NCBI RefSeq assembly: GCF_001466305.1
Contig: NZ_JWID01000001.1
Coordinates: forward strand, 124,001 to 188,000
Origin: Defluviitalea phaphyphila
GTDB lineage: Bacteria; Bacillota; Clostridia; Lachnospirales; Defluviitaleaceae
Length of the DNA stretch: 64,000 bases
Reading direction: 5' to 3'
This document shows positions 17,404 to 26,932 of this stretch, one piece after another; the stretch's first letter is position 1, and each line of letters starts with the position of its first letter. The notes under the pieces are model-generated. The model had not been told where the DNA came from, did not search any database, and saw nothing but the letters and a program-made list of their open reading frames with translations. A program made the translations under genes and the position numbers.

Positions 17404-18669
17404 TTAACATTCAACATTAAAGTAATTTAATAAGTATTTTTCTGCTTCATAAGACCATAGGCCATTATTATTATTTACTATATCTGCTAATCCTGCATAT
17501 AACTCATTTTCTTCTTTTAACTTTGGTAAATCTTCAAGTGCAATTAATGGCATATCAATTTGAGTATATATAAGTTTCTTTCCTCCAGGTATATTAGGAA
17601 GATTCATAATTGTATCAATAGCACTATTTAATCCACCTACATGGGTTATCATAACTGCAGGATTAATTAACCCTTTTGCTGACATCTCTAATGATTCTCT
17701 CATATCATCAGCATTACCTCCAGTAGAACCCATGATATGAGTTGGTGTATAATGTACATTATAAAAATTTACTTTAGCAGAGAAATTTGTATCTGTTGGA
17801 CCTGCAAAAAAGTTCAGACATCCATCTTTCCCTAAAATTTTATCTCCTTCCTCAACTAAGGAAGCAACAGGAGCATATACAAATACATCATCATATCCTG
17901 TATTACCACTTAAATTCATTAAATATGAAACACTATCTTCAATTTTAGATGTATTTACAAATACTAATTCTACTCCATTTGCTTTTGCTTCTTCCTCTGG
18001 GAAAAGTTTACGAGCTCTATCTAATCTTTCTTGATTAATATCTGTAACTACTAATAATTTAGGTTTTCTATCACAATGTAGTGCATAGTCAATAGCTCCT
18101 AGACCCATTGGTCCTGCTCCTGCTAATAATGCCATTTTACCGCCTTCAACAATGCCCATATGATGTACATACTTACCTATTTCTGTATGATAATTTGAAT
18201 GAAATCCTCCTATAATACAGGACATAGGTTCTGCTAGTGATGCTTCATAAAATGCTTTACCTTTATAATCTAATAAAAATCCTAATTCCATTACTTGATG
18301 TGGAATAATAGTATAAGTTGCATTTCCCCCAAAATATTTAAAAGAATATCCTGGTGCATCAGGTGTCCCTTTATAATTTAGAGCAGGTTGTATAGCAAAT
18401 TTTTGTCCTGGTTTAAATTGGTTTTTCCACTTATCACCTACTTCAACAATAACTCCTGCAAATTCATGTCCCATAATTGTGGGATTTGTAGCAATATCAT
18501 TGGGAACTCTTTTATGCTTTTCCCCTTGTATAACGGCCTTATAAGTGGACATACATATACTATTTGTTATAACTTTTACTAAAATTTCATCATCTTTTAT
18601 TGCTGGGAGCTCAAAAGTTTCCAATTCTAAATGATTAGCTCCATATAATCTAACTGCTCTTGTTTTCAT
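17404..18669 (-). CDS. Zinc-type dehydrogenase resembling L-sorbose-1-phosphate reductase (SorE/YggP)
   Basis: A 421-residue medium-chain dehydrogenase. Catalytic-zinc residues occur at ICMSTYK (about 40) and MGHEFAGVIVEVG (about 68). The Rossmann motif LLAGAGPMGLGAIDYAL lies near 190. The structural-zinc four-cysteine loop seen in ordinary alcohol dehydrogenases is absent. The sequence and length resemble SorE/YggP, which interconverts a ketose-1-phosphate and a hexitol phosphate. In this operon it could oxidise the hexitol phosphate made by the PTS. ATG 18669 with AGGAG 10 bases upstream is preferred over GTG 18678, which crowds that site and overlaps the previous stop codon. Confidence 0.82.
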   Translation of the reverse strand: MKTRAVRLYGANHLELETFELPAIKDDEILVKVITNSICMSTYKAVIQGEKHKRVPNDIATNPTIMGHEFAGVIVEVGDKWKNQFKPGQKFAIQPALNYKGTPDAPGYSFKYFGGNATYTIIPHQVMELGFLLDYKGKAFYEASLAEPMSCIIGGFHSNYHTEIGKYVHHMGIVEGGKMALLAGAGPMGLGAIDYALHCDRKPKLLVVTDINQERLDRARKLFPEEEAKANGVELVFVNTSKIEDSVSYLMNLSGNTGYDDVFVYAPVASLVEEGDKILGKDGCLNFFAGPTDTNFSAKVNFYNVHYTPTHIMGSTGGNADDMRESLEMSAKGLINPAVMITHVGGLNSAIDTIMNLPNIPGGKKLIYTQIDMPLIALEDLPKLKEENELYAGLADIVNNNNGLWSYEAEKYLLNYFNVEC

Positions 18670-18674
18670 TACTC

Positions 18675-19613
18675 TCACTCTCCTATCATTTCTAATTCTA
18701 CTTTATTTTTTAAATCTTCTATTTCATCTAAATTACCCATTATAGTTCCTTCATGGGAAATAGTAGCAGTGCTTGCTGCAACTGATAATTTTATAGCTTC
18801 TTCTAAAGGATATCCGTTATCTAGAGCATATGCTAAAGCTCCAACCATGGAATCTCCTGCTCCTACAGTACTTTTCACTTCTACTTTTAATGCTTTTACT
18901 TTTATACAATTATTTTTGGTAATTACTAATGCTCCATCACCACCCATAGAAACTACTATTATTTCTATTCCATATTTAAAAAGTAATTCTTTTGTTAAAC
19001 TAATACACTGATTAATATTCTCAATTTTTTTATTAAATAATCGTTCTAACTCATCAATATTAGGTTTAATTAAATATGGACCAGCTTTTACTCCTTGCTT
19101 TAATAAATCACCATCAGCATCTAGAAATACTTTTACTTTTTTTTCATTGCACATTTTAATCCATTTATTGTAAATATCACTTCCTACATTTGATGGAACA
19201 CTCCCAGCTAAAACTAAAATATCTCCAGTCTTAACTGTTTTTAAAATTTTCTCTTCAATATTTTTAATTATTGTATAATCTACTTCTCCACCTTTTTCAT
19301 TAATATCCGTAAATGTATCATTAACCTTATCAACAATTTTTATATTTGTTCTAGTATTCGTATCTTTTTTTACAAAATCAGTATCTATCCCCATAGATTT
19401 TAGTTGTTCTTCTATAAATTCTCCTTTATTTCCTCCTATTATGCCTAAAGCTACACTTTTCCCTTTTAAATTTTTAATCATCTTAGAAACATTTATTCCT
19501 TTGCCACCAACATCTTCTCTAGCATCAACCACACGATTAACTTCATTGATTTTAAAATTATCTATTATAATGGTTTGGTCTACAGCAGGATTTAATGTAA
19601 CTGTATATATCAT
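18675..19613 (-). CDS. fruK: 1-phosphofructokinase-like kinase (PfkB family)
   Basis: The 312-residue PfkB kinase starts MIYTVTLNPAVDQTIIIDNF, typical of the FruK/LacC subgroup. Motifs are GGKGINVSKMIKNL near 36-49 and VKSTVGAGDSMVGALAYAL near 245-262, which contains the catalytic aspartate. It phosphorylates fructose-1-phosphate (or tagatose-6-phosphate) to the bisphosphate. Because no tagatose-bisphosphate aldolase is present, fructose-1-phosphate is the simpler substrate. The start ATG 19613 has AGAGGAG 6-7 bases upstream. The in-frame ATG at 19619 abuts that site. The gene follows the EIICBA gene by 12 bases. Confidence 0.88.
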   Translation of the reverse strand: MIYTVTLNPAVDQTIIIDNFKINEVNRVVDAREDVGGKGINVSKMIKNLKGKSVALGIIGGNKGEFIEEQLKSMGIDTDFVKKDTNTRTNIKIVDKVNDTFTDINEKGGEVDYTIIKNIEEKILKTVKTGDILVLAGSVPSNVGSDIYNKWIKMCNEKKVKVFLDADGDLLKQGVKAGPYLIKPNIDELERLFNKKIENINQCISLTKELLFKYGIEIIVVSMGGDGALVITKNNCIKVKALKVEVKSTVGAGDSMVGALAYALDNGYPLEEAIKLSVAASTATISHEGTIMGNLDEIEDLKNKVELEMIGE

Positions 19614-19625
19614 AAGCATCTCCTC

Positions 19626-21503
19626 TTATTTCTTTGTAAATTTTTCATATACAAAATCAACATCTTTTGTTGTACGTAATTTTTCCACCATATCTTCATC
19701 ATTTAAGATTTCTGCTAAATTTGATAAAATCATTAAATGTTCATCTCCTACACCAGCAATCCCAATAATTAAATAGGCCTTTTCTTCCCCAAAATCAATA
19801 CCTTCTGGATACTGAAGGATACATATCCCTGTATTTAATATATCTTTTTTAGCATCTCCAACTCCATGGGGAATAGCTGTTCCATTTCCAATGTAGGTAG
19901 TTAATTTCTTTTCTCTTTCTATCATTGCTTCTATATATGATTCATTTACATATCCACTATCTACTAAAAGTTTTCCCGCTTCTTTAATAGCTTCTTCTTT
20001 AGAAACACTTTTTAATCCAAGTTTTATATTTTTCTTTAATAATATTTTGGAACTACCCTGTTCTTGTTCACGATCTTCGTTACTATTTACTTCATTTTTA
20101 GAAAATGTTTTGGTACTATTATTTTCTTTTAAATATTGAACTAACTCATCATAAACAGGAGTTGAAATAAATTCATCTATAGAAATATGCTTTGCATTTG
20201 GAGCAACTTTCTTAGCTCTATCTGATAATTTTTCATGGGTAATTACTATATCTGCGTCTTGCGGTATTTGGTCAATTGAAGTATTTTTAACTTCTATATT
20301 AAGTCCTGCTTTTTTAACTTTTCCTCTTAAAGTACTAGCACCCATGGCACTTGAACCCATACCAGCATCACAGGCAACGATGATTTTTTTAACGTTTTTA
20401 AAACTATTAGTTTTTACAACACTAGATTCTTTACCTTTTAGTGCTACCATTTTTTCCTTTGCTTCTTCGAAACTCTTATCATCTTCATTTTTACTACTAG
20501 CTTTTATAAAAAATGATGCAACTATAAAACTTACAATAGTAGATACTAAAACACCTGCTAATACTGCAAATCCTTCACCTTTGGGTGATAAAGCCATTAA
20601 AGTAAATATACTTCCTGGTGATGGTGTTGCCACTAATCCAGCTCCTAAAATACTAAATGTAAATACACCACTTGCTCCTCCAGCAATTGCAGCTAATATT
20701 AATATTGGATTCATTAATACATAAGGAAAATATATCTCATGAATTCCACCTAAAAAATGGATAATTATTGCACTTGGTGCAGACTGTTTAGAAGACCCTT
20801 TAGAAAATAAACTATATGCAAGCAAAATTCCAAGTCCTGGTCCTGGATTTGGTTCAAGTAAAAAGAATATAGATTTCCCGAATTCAGATACTTGTTCTAC
20901 CCCTAATGGGCCAAGTACTCCATGATTAATAGCATTATTTAAGAAAAGTACTTTTGCAGGTTCTATAAAAATTGATGCTATAGGTAAAAATCCTGCTTGA
21001 ACTATTGTATCGACTCCTTTTCCAAGCATGGAACTTAAACTTTCTACTATGGGGCCTATTCCTAAATATCCTACTCCAGCAATAATTCCTCCAATAATTC
21101 CAGCTGAAAAATTGTTTATAAGCATTTCAAACCCTGTAGGTATTTTATCTTCTATGAGCTTATCAAACTTTTTAATAATAAATCCTGCTAAAGGACCCAT
21201 AATCATTGCACCAATAAACATAGGCATACTTGTTCCTACAACTATACCCATAGTGGCTATAGCTCCTATTACACCACCTCTAGTATCATAAACTAGTTTC
21301 CCACCAGTATATCCGATAAGTAATGGTAATAAATAATAAATCATAGGCTCAACTAATGAAGCTAATTTTTCATTTGGAAGCCACCCTTTTGGTATAAAAA
21401 GCGCTGTAATTAATCCCCAAGCAATAAAAGCTCCAATATTAGGCATTACCATGCCACTTAAAAACCTTCCAAACTTTTGAATGGTTTCCTGTGTTTTGGC
21501 CAT
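19626..21503 (-). CDS. mtlA: PTS mannitol-type enzyme IICBA
   Basis: A 625-residue three-domain permease in the order of MtlA. The EIIC membrane domain (about 1-340) contains the hallmark [15 protein letters not shown]. The EIIB domain (about 368-465) has its phospho-cysteine in [14 protein letters not shown] at about 377, and the C-terminal EIIA domain (about 480-625) has its phospho-histidine in [13 protein letters not shown] at about 546. It imports a hexitol and phosphorylates it. Mannitol is the family substrate, but the operon lacks an MtlD-type mannitol-1-phosphate dehydrogenase, so a different hexitol or a different dehydrogenase is possible. AAGGAGGAG precedes ATG 21503. Confidence 0.93.
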   Translation of the reverse strand: MAKTQETIQKFGRFLSGMVMPNIGAFIAWGLITALFIPKGWLPNEKLASLVEPMIYYLLPLLIGYTGGKLVYDTRGGVIGAIATMGIVVGTSMPMFIGAMIMGPLAGFIIKKFDKLIEDKIPTGFEMLINNFSAGIIGGIIAGVGYLGIGPIVESLSSMLGKGVDTIVQAGFLPIASIFIEPAKVLFLNNAINHGVLGPLGVEQVSEFGKSIFFLLEPNPGPGLGILLAYSLFSKGSSKQSAPSAIIIHFLGGIHEIYFPYVLMNPILILAAIAGGASGVFTFSILGAGLVATPSPGSIFTLMALSPKGEGFAVLAGVLVSTIVSFIVASFFIKASSKNEDDKSFEEAKEKMVALKGKESSVVKTNSFKNVKKIIVACDAGMGSSAMGASTLRGKVKKAGLNIEVKNTSIDQIPQDADIVITHEKLSDRAKKVAPNAKHISIDEFISTPVYDELVQYLKENNSTKTFSKNEVNSNEDREQEQGSSKILLKKNIKLGLKSVSKEEAIKEAGKLLVDSGYVNESYIEAMIEREKKLTTYIGNGTAIPHGVGDAKKDILNTGICILQYPEGIDFGEEKAYLIIGIAGVGDEHLMILSNLAEILNDEDMVEKLRTTKDVDFVYEKFTKK

Positions 21504-21516
21504 ATTTTACTCCTCC

Positions 21517-23631
21517 TTATGATAATAAATCATAACTCTTGTTTTGATAAAAATCTTCTAGAATTCTATTTAACTGTTCATATAAAGTAATTTCATCATG
21601 ATTTTTAAGGGCTTTCCCAAAGTTGCTACTAATAATAACTCTAGTAATTTCACTTAATACCTCTAACTCATATCCTTTTGTATCTATAGGAGCAACCATA
21701 ACTGCAATAGTATTAACTTCATACTTTACTCCTCTTTTATCTGTTGTTTCAATTGTATTTTTTAATCTTATTACCATAAAATAAAGTTCATCAATTACTT
21801 GAGACCTACAATGTAATAAAATCATTCCTTTTTGTCCTAATAAAGTGGCTCCTTTTTCTTCTCTATCTTTAAATGCTTGTATTAATTGGTTTTTTTTAAT
21901 AGCATCAGAAATTATTTTTTCACTTACAATTTTAATTAATTCATCCATATTACTGCATTTCACATCTTTAATAAGAAAAAAATTATCCAAAATCTGTAAT
22001 ATACTTTCACTATATTTATTAAGAATATTTAATTTTTCTTTTAACGATATTTGTTGTTTTTTAAATCCTTTCGTTGAGGGTACATAATTATCTAAAAAAT
22101 TTTTTATTTTTACTTTATCTTCCTTAGTTAGAATATTATTTACAAGTACTGTTGGTATGGATGTAATATTTATAGGTACAGTAGTAATAATGAGGTCAAT
22201 ATTTAAATTTTTTAAAAATGTTTCATCTAAATCTATGGTAGAAATCGTATCTATTATATTTACATTATTAAATTCCTTTTTTATTTCTGAAGCTAAAAGT
22301 CTAGAAGCTCCTATCCCATTAATACATGCAATTACCACTCTAAATTTTTTATTAATTGCCCTTGTTTCTCTTTCCATAGCGGCTCCTATATGAGTTGCTA
22401 TATAAGCTATTTCATCTTCCGGAACTATAATTTTTTCCTCATTTTCTATTACTTTTACACATTGTTTGGTCACTTGAAAAAGTTTAGGGTAAGAACTTTT
22501 TATATCTTCTAATAAAGGATTAACTATATCAAGATTTAATTTTATTCGATTAATAGCAGGTCCTAAATGTCTAACAAGACCAACTAAAAGTTTTTGATTA
22601 TCTTCTAAATATGCTCCTGTTTCTACCTGCGCAATATAAATCATCTTTTTAGCAAGTTTTATTAAGTGGTAATCTTCTATAATAGAAATTGGGGAATTGT
22701 TAGATACTTCTCTTCTTTTAGCTCCTTTGATGTGCATAGTTAGATATTTTATTTCATCTGAAGGGATATACAATTGTTTTAAAACATCATCTTTACTTAG
22801 CAAATCTTTAATAATCTCATATTCTGGACCATTTAATTGATGCTCAATGTATGGCTGTATAGATAAAGTTAAATACATATTTTGCTTTATTCTTTTTAAA
22901 GTTACTAAAAAATAAAGCATTACCTCAATAAATGAATTATCAGAAAGTTGATATCTCATGCGTTCTTCTAAATAGTTTAAAAGTGTCTTTATTCTGTCTA
23001 TATATTCCACTTCCATTAATTCTATTAAATAATCCTTTACATCTTTTTGATAAGAAGAAAGATTTATTGGCTTTGTAAAAGTTTTATTTTCTATAAAATT
23101 TAACAAATCTGATTCTTTAACATTTTCATAAATTAATGCAACCATAGCTTTTCTTATAGAGATTTCTCTTCCTTTAATATATACCCCAATACCTTGTTTT
23201 CTAATTAATTCTATACCATATTTTTTAAACCAAGTTTCAATATTATCCAAATCATTACTAATCGTTCCCTCTGTAACACCAAATAATTTGCTAAAACTAT
23301 ATATCTTTCTTGGTTCATATGTCTGTAATAATTCAAATTTAAGACGAATATATCTAAGTTGGGGAGTAAAAAAAATGTCTTCTTTTTCTCCTTTTAACGA
23401 TTTACGTATTTCTTCTCTTTTGGTATCATTAGCTAATATTCTGATCCCTATCCCCTTTTTTCTATCCAGTGATACTTGAAATTTTTGAAGCCATTTTTTA
23501 ATAAAATTCATTTCCCTTAAAATAGTTCTAGAACTAACCCCTATTTGTTCGGCAATATATTGATTAGTTATATAATCAGATTCTTCTAGAAGAATATATA
23601 AGATTTGTTTAGTTCGTGAAGTTAACTTCAT
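21517..23631 (-). CDS. mtlR: PRD-containing transcriptional activator of the PTS operon (MtlR/BglG-type)
   Basis: A 704-residue regulator whose parts appear in the order: helix-turn-helix (MKLTSRTKQILYIL...SSRTILREM, 1-45), a second Mga-like HTH (SKLFGVTEGTISNDLDNIETWF near 118), two PRD domains (about 190-400; AYIATHIGAAMERE near 410), an EIIB-like domain with a cysteine in IACINGIGASRLLASE near 432, and a C-terminal EIIA-like domain (GQKGMILLHCRSQVIDE, about 600). PTS phosphorylation of these domains sets activity according to substrate and HPr state. It is first in the operon with its target transporter, only 13 bases upstream of mtlA. GGAAGGAAG precedes ATG 23631. Confidence 0.9.
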   Translation of the reverse strand: MKLTSRTKQILYILLEESDYITNQYIAEQIGVSSRTILREMNFIKKWLQKFQVSLDRKKGIGIRILANDTKREEIRKSLKGEKEDIFFTPQLRYIRLKFELLQTYEPRKIYSFSKLFGVTEGTISNDLDNIETWFKKYGIELIRKQGIGVYIKGREISIRKAMVALIYENVKESDLLNFIENKTFTKPINLSSYQKDVKDYLIELMEVEYIDRIKTLLNYLEERMRYQLSDNSFIEVMLYFLVTLKRIKQNMYLTLSIQPYIEHQLNGPEYEIIKDLLSKDDVLKQLYIPSDEIKYLTMHIKGAKRREVSNNSPISIIEDYHLIKLAKKMIYIAQVETGAYLEDNQKLLVGLVRHLGPAINRIKLNLDIVNPLLEDIKSSYPKLFQVTKQCVKVIENEEKIIVPEDEIAYIATHIGAAMERETRAINKKFRVVIACINGIGASRLLASEIKKEFNNVNIIDTISTIDLDETFLKNLNIDLIITTVPINITSIPTVLVNNILTKEDKVKIKNFLDNYVPSTKGFKKQQISLKEKLNILNKYSESILQILDNFFLIKDVKCSNMDELIKIVSEKIISDAIKKNQLIQAFKDREEKGATLLGQKGMILLHCRSQVIDELYFMVIRLKNTIETTDKRGVKYEVNTIAVMVAPIDTKGYELEVLSEITRVIISSNFGKALKNHDEITLYEQLNRILEDFYQNKSYDLLS

Positions 23632-23685
23632 GACTTACTTCCTTCCCCAATAAACCAATATAATATAACTAATAAATATCACTTT

Positions 23686-23707
23686 GTATTTAAACTAGTT
23701 TAAATAC
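23686..23707. promoter_or_regulatory. Perfect 22-bp palindrome upstream of mtlR
   Basis: The arm GTATTTAAACT is followed at once by its exact reverse complement AGTTTAAATAC. It lies 55 bases before the mtlR start codon, where an activator or repressor site would be expected. It could be the self-binding site of the PRD regulator. I cannot identify a confident -35/-10 pair around it. Confidence 0.6.
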
Positions 23708-23750
23708 TTAAGTGTAATTTTATTTTATTATAGCCACACTTAAATTTAAA
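23699..23750 (-). terminator. Possible terminator of the ABC-2 exporter operon
   Basis: TTAAGTGT (23708-23715) pairs with ACACTTAA (23736-23743), and TTTAAAT with ATTTAAA outside it after a 2-base bulge. The 20-base loop is long and the left arm overlaps the palindrome at 23686, so the role is uncertain. Confidence 0.35.
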
Positions 23751-23819
23751 GAAAAAGAAAATTAGATATGTCAACTATACTTTATGACATAATTATAAAA
23801 ACAAAATTTAGGCATATTG

Positions 23820-24821
23820 TTATTCTAAGCCCTTTCTTATACTTTTAGCTATAAAAACATATACTATAACACTTAAAATAAAAATTATACCTGCATAGAT
23901 TAGAAGTTCTGACCATGTTCCAGTCCCTGATAAAACTAAATCATTTCCTTTATATGCCCAATAAAATGGGTCCCAATAAAAAAATTTTTGCCATTTATCC
24001 CCTAACATTTCAATGGCTAAAACTCCTCCAATCAAGGGTAAAAATAATAATTTTACACTTCCAGCAGCATTCATTACATCATCATTTGTTAATCCTTGTA
24101 CAATTCCTAGCAATATGCTTAATATGCTAGATATTAGTATTACAAGCAATAATTTTAATATATTTATTTCTCTAAAACCTGTTATAAATATTAAAGCAAT
24201 ACTCCCAAATACAGAAAAAAATATACCCAAGATACTTTTCCCTATAAGAAAAGTTAGTCTAGTTGTAGGAGTTAAGTTTATAGCACTTATTGTATTATCC
24301 ATCTTTTCTTCTATGATATTTAAGGTTATAAGCATTCCTCCAAGAATAGATATAAATAATATAGAAAGATTAACTAAAGTCTTTTTAAGGGGTGGAACTT
24401 TTCTTCCAAATTCTATAATTTCTGCATTGGTATCATCCATTTTAATATCTAATTCATAAAAAGTTTTTAGCAATTTAGCATACTCAACTATCACTTCTGG
24501 TTCATTTCCCTGTGTCATTATATAGTGCTTTTTAGCTTCTGGTAATATTCCTATTATATTATCCCTTTTTTCTACTCTTTTTTTAACTTCCTCTACAGTA
24601 TCAAAAAGCTCTATATGGGCAAATTGCTCTAAATAATCTATCATTTCTTGATTTTCACATTTTAGAAGAGCGAGATTAATGGTAGTATCATTTATACTTG
24701 GGGTAAATATATTAATTAGAATTGCAATTATAATAGGAACAATTATAATATACAATGATAAAAAATCTTTTAGATTGACTTTTAAATCTCTTAAAAAAAT
24801 TATCCATATCCTTTTTAACAT
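23820..24821 (-). CDS. ABC-2 type exporter permease (second subunit)
   Basis: A 333-residue membrane protein of ABC-2 architecture: one N-terminal helix (LKDFLSLYIIIVPIIIAILINIF, about 17-39), an extracellular domain of about 100 residues, and a cluster of five to six helices from 150 to the C terminus. It would form a heterodimeric exporter channel with the permease at 24833-25942, energised by the ATPase at 25944-26798. The substrate is not evident. Drugs, peptides or lipids are typical. AGGAAGG precedes ATG 24821, 11 bases after the previous stop. Confidence 0.85.
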   Translation of the reverse strand: MLKRIWIIFLRDLKVNLKDFLSLYIIIVPIIIAILINIFTPSINDTTINLALLKCENQEMIDYLEQFAHIELFDTVEEVKKRVEKRDNIIGILPEAKKHYIMTQGNEPEVIVEYAKLLKTFYELDIKMDDTNAEIIEFGRKVPPLKKTLVNLSILFISILGGMLITLNIIEEKMDNTISAINLTPTTRLTFLIGKSILGIFFSVFGSIALIFITGFREINILKLLLVILISSILSILLGIVQGLTNDDVMNAAGSVKLLFLPLIGGVLAIEMLGDKWQKFFYWDPFYWAYKGNDLVLSGTGTWSELLIYAGIIFILSVIVYVFIAKSIRKGLE

Positions 24822-24832
24822 ATTAATCCTTC

Positions 24833-25942
24833 CTACTCTAAAAGATTTCTTTTATATCTTTCATTTGAAATAACAAATAAAATTATCCCTGTAATTAAAA
24901 ATCCACCTGACACACTTAGAATATATATAAAATCATTATTCCCAATAAGTATTGTCTTAAATCCTTCCAGCATAAAATAGGTAGGAATTATTTTAATCCA
25001 ACTAGGATCCCAACTTGGAATAAAATATGCAATATTAGGCAAAATCATTAACATCATAACCACATATAAAACACCAAAAGCCTGCATAATATTTTTATAG
25101 AAACTTGCTATTAAAAGACCTAAACTAGATGAAAAAAATCCAGTAACAATTAGTAACACTAAAAGCAAAATATAATCAGGTTTAAATCCCATTATTGGAA
25201 TAAGTACTATCAAGCTTGATATTATACTAGTAAAAGATGTAACTCCCACCTTACTCATAAGATACTGCCAAACTGGAGAAGGTGTTATGGCATAGGCCTT
25301 TATTACCCCTTCTTTTTTATCTAAAAAAATATACGCTGCTATAATAAATAGACCCATAAGACTTCCATTAAATACTAATACAGAGGGTAATATATTTTCT
25401 CTATCTGATAATAATTCATAATTTGTAGATATAGATCTAACATCTTGATTATCCATGACTTCTTTTAAAGTATCCGCCTCTTCTACATGAAGTATCTTTA
25501 ATAGATTTTTTAACCTTTGAGATTCATAACCTTGTAAATAATATTCGTATTTTACATTATTTTCATCATCTATTTTTATTATTCCAGAGGTTTTTCTTTC
25601 TTTATCTGCTATGTCTATAACATCTTCTTTATTATTTAACACATAAATTTTCTTATCTTCTGTAATATATAAAAGGGCATCTTTTTTCTCATTATCTATT
25701 TTCACTTTAACAACTTCAGCTTTTTTATCTATATCTTTATATAATATTTCTTCTAAATACATATCCTTTGCTTCTTTTGGCATATCAAGATATATGTATT
25801 CAGAACTTTTACTGTCAAAAGTCGCAGGAACTGCAAATAAAAATACAAATAATATTAAAAATGCAACAAATAGTTCGATATAAAAATAATAACCCCTAGA
25901 AGCAAGTTTAAGTTCTTTTATAAAACTATAAAAAAGTTTCAT
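24833..25942 (-). CDS. ABC-2 type exporter permease (first subunit)
   Basis: This 369-residue permease resembles its neighbour in layout, with an N-terminal helix (YIELFVAFLILFVFLFAVPATF), a roughly 160-residue extracytoplasmic segment rich in Lys/Asp/Glu, and six C-terminal helices. The motif DKKEGVIKAYAITPSPVWQYL around residue 210 is the cytoplasmic loop typical of ABC-2 permeases. The gene begins one base after the ATPase stop, so the two are translationally coupled. The exported substrate is unknown. Confidence 0.85.
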   Translation of the reverse strand: MKLFYSFIKELKLASRGYYFYIELFVAFLILFVFLFAVPATFDSKSSEYIYLDMPKEAKDMYLEEILYKDIDKKAEVVKVKIDNEKKDALLYITEDKKIYVLNNKEDVIDIADKERKTSGIIKIDDENNVKYEYYLQGYESQRLKNLLKILHVEEADTLKEVMDNQDVRSISTNYELLSDRENILPSVLVFNGSLMGLFIIAAYIFLDKKEGVIKAYAITPSPVWQYLMSKVGVTSFTSIISSLIVLIPIMGFKPDYILLLVLLIVTGFFSSSLGLLIASFYKNIMQAFGVLYVVMMLMILPNIAYFIPSWDPSWIKIIPTYFMLEGFKTILIGNNDFIYILSVSGGFLITGIILFVISNERYKRNLLE

Positions 25943-25943
25943 A

Positions 25944-26798
25944 TTATATAAGTCCCCTTCCCGTTACTTTTATAAATATTTCTTCTAGGGTTGCTTCTTT
26001 TGTATGCATTGTCCTTATTTCATATCGACTTATTATATTTTGAAGAGATTTTTTATCCTTTTCTAATACCGTAGAAAGCTTTTCTGTTATAATCTCTCCT
26101 TCTTTTACATATTCTACTTCTACCAACTTATCTCCATATTGAAGTTTTAGATTCTTAGGTGAGTCTATTAGTTTTATTTCTCCATCCACTATAAAGGCCA
26201 CTCTATCACAAAGCTCATCTGCTATAAACATATTGTGAGTAGTTAAAAATACAGTTACTCCTTCCCTATTTTTTTCTTTTATTATGCTTTTTATGTTTGC
26301 GGCAATGGAAGGATCAAGTCCTGTGGTAGGTTCATCTAAAAACCATAGTTTAGGATTATTTATCATGGATCTTGCAAAGGTTAATCTATGTTTCATCCCC
26401 TTTGAAAAATTCCCTGCCTTTATATTTTCTTTTCCTTCTAAACCTACAAGTTTTAGAAGTTCTATAGAATCCCTTGTCGGAACATCAAACAATTTTCTGT
26501 AAAAATCTAAATTTTCCTTTGCAGTAAGCTTACTATATACATTAGATTGTTCAAAACTCATACCTATTTTATTAAACATCTCTTTTGACATATCCCTAAC
26601 ATTATATCCTGCTACTATAGCTTCTCCTTTTTGAATCCGTAAAAGCCCTGTAAGAATATTTTGAGTAGTGGATTTTCCAGCTCCCGATGGCCCTAAAAAT
26701 CCAAATATTTCTCCTTCATTTACTTCAAAACTTACATTTTTAACTTGGTAATTTTTATCATTATTATAAGAGTGATATAAATTTTTAACACTAATCAT
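25944..26798 (-). CDS. ABC exporter ATP-binding protein
   Basis: A 284-residue ATPase with Walker A GPSGAGKST at about 36-44, a signature region NFSKGMKHRLTFARSM near 130-145 (a variant of LSGG), Walker B LWFLDEPTTGLDP near 152-164 and the switch histidine in FLTTHNM near 190. It drives the two ABC-2 permeases downstream. The C-terminal 70 residues form the usual regulatory tail of this subfamily. AAAGGAG lies before ATG 26798. It is the first gene of a three-gene operon. Confidence 0.93.
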   Translation of the reverse strand: MISVKNLYHSYNNDKNYQVKNVSFEVNEGEIFGFLGPSGAGKSTTQNILTGLLRIQKGEAIVAGYNVRDMSKEMFNKIGMSFEQSNVYSKLTAKENLDFYRKLFDVPTRDSIELLKLVGLEGKENIKAGNFSKGMKHRLTFARSMINNPKLWFLDEPTTGLDPSIAANIKSIIKEKNREGVTVFLTTHNMFIADELCDRVAFIVDGEIKLIDSPKNLKLQYGDKLVEVEYVKEGEIITEKLSTVLEKDKKSLQNIISRYEIRTMHTKEATLEEIFIKVTGRGLI

Positions 26799-26889
26799 AA
26801 AGCCACTCCTTTTTTAGCCCTTATATTTTATTTTATCCTTTTTTTACTATATCATTTAAGTATTATTGTTTTTTTAATATTTTCCATAT

Positions 26890-26926
26890 AAAAAACGCAT
26901 CTAATATAAACTAGATGCGTTTTTTA
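26890..26926 (-). terminator. Terminator of the acetyltransferase gene
   Basis: A 13-14-bp stem (AAAAAACGCATCTA with its complement) has an 8-base loop and a T run on the minus strand. It begins 6 bases past the stop codon of the gene at 26933. Confidence 0.9.
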
Positions 26927-26932
26927 TTATTC

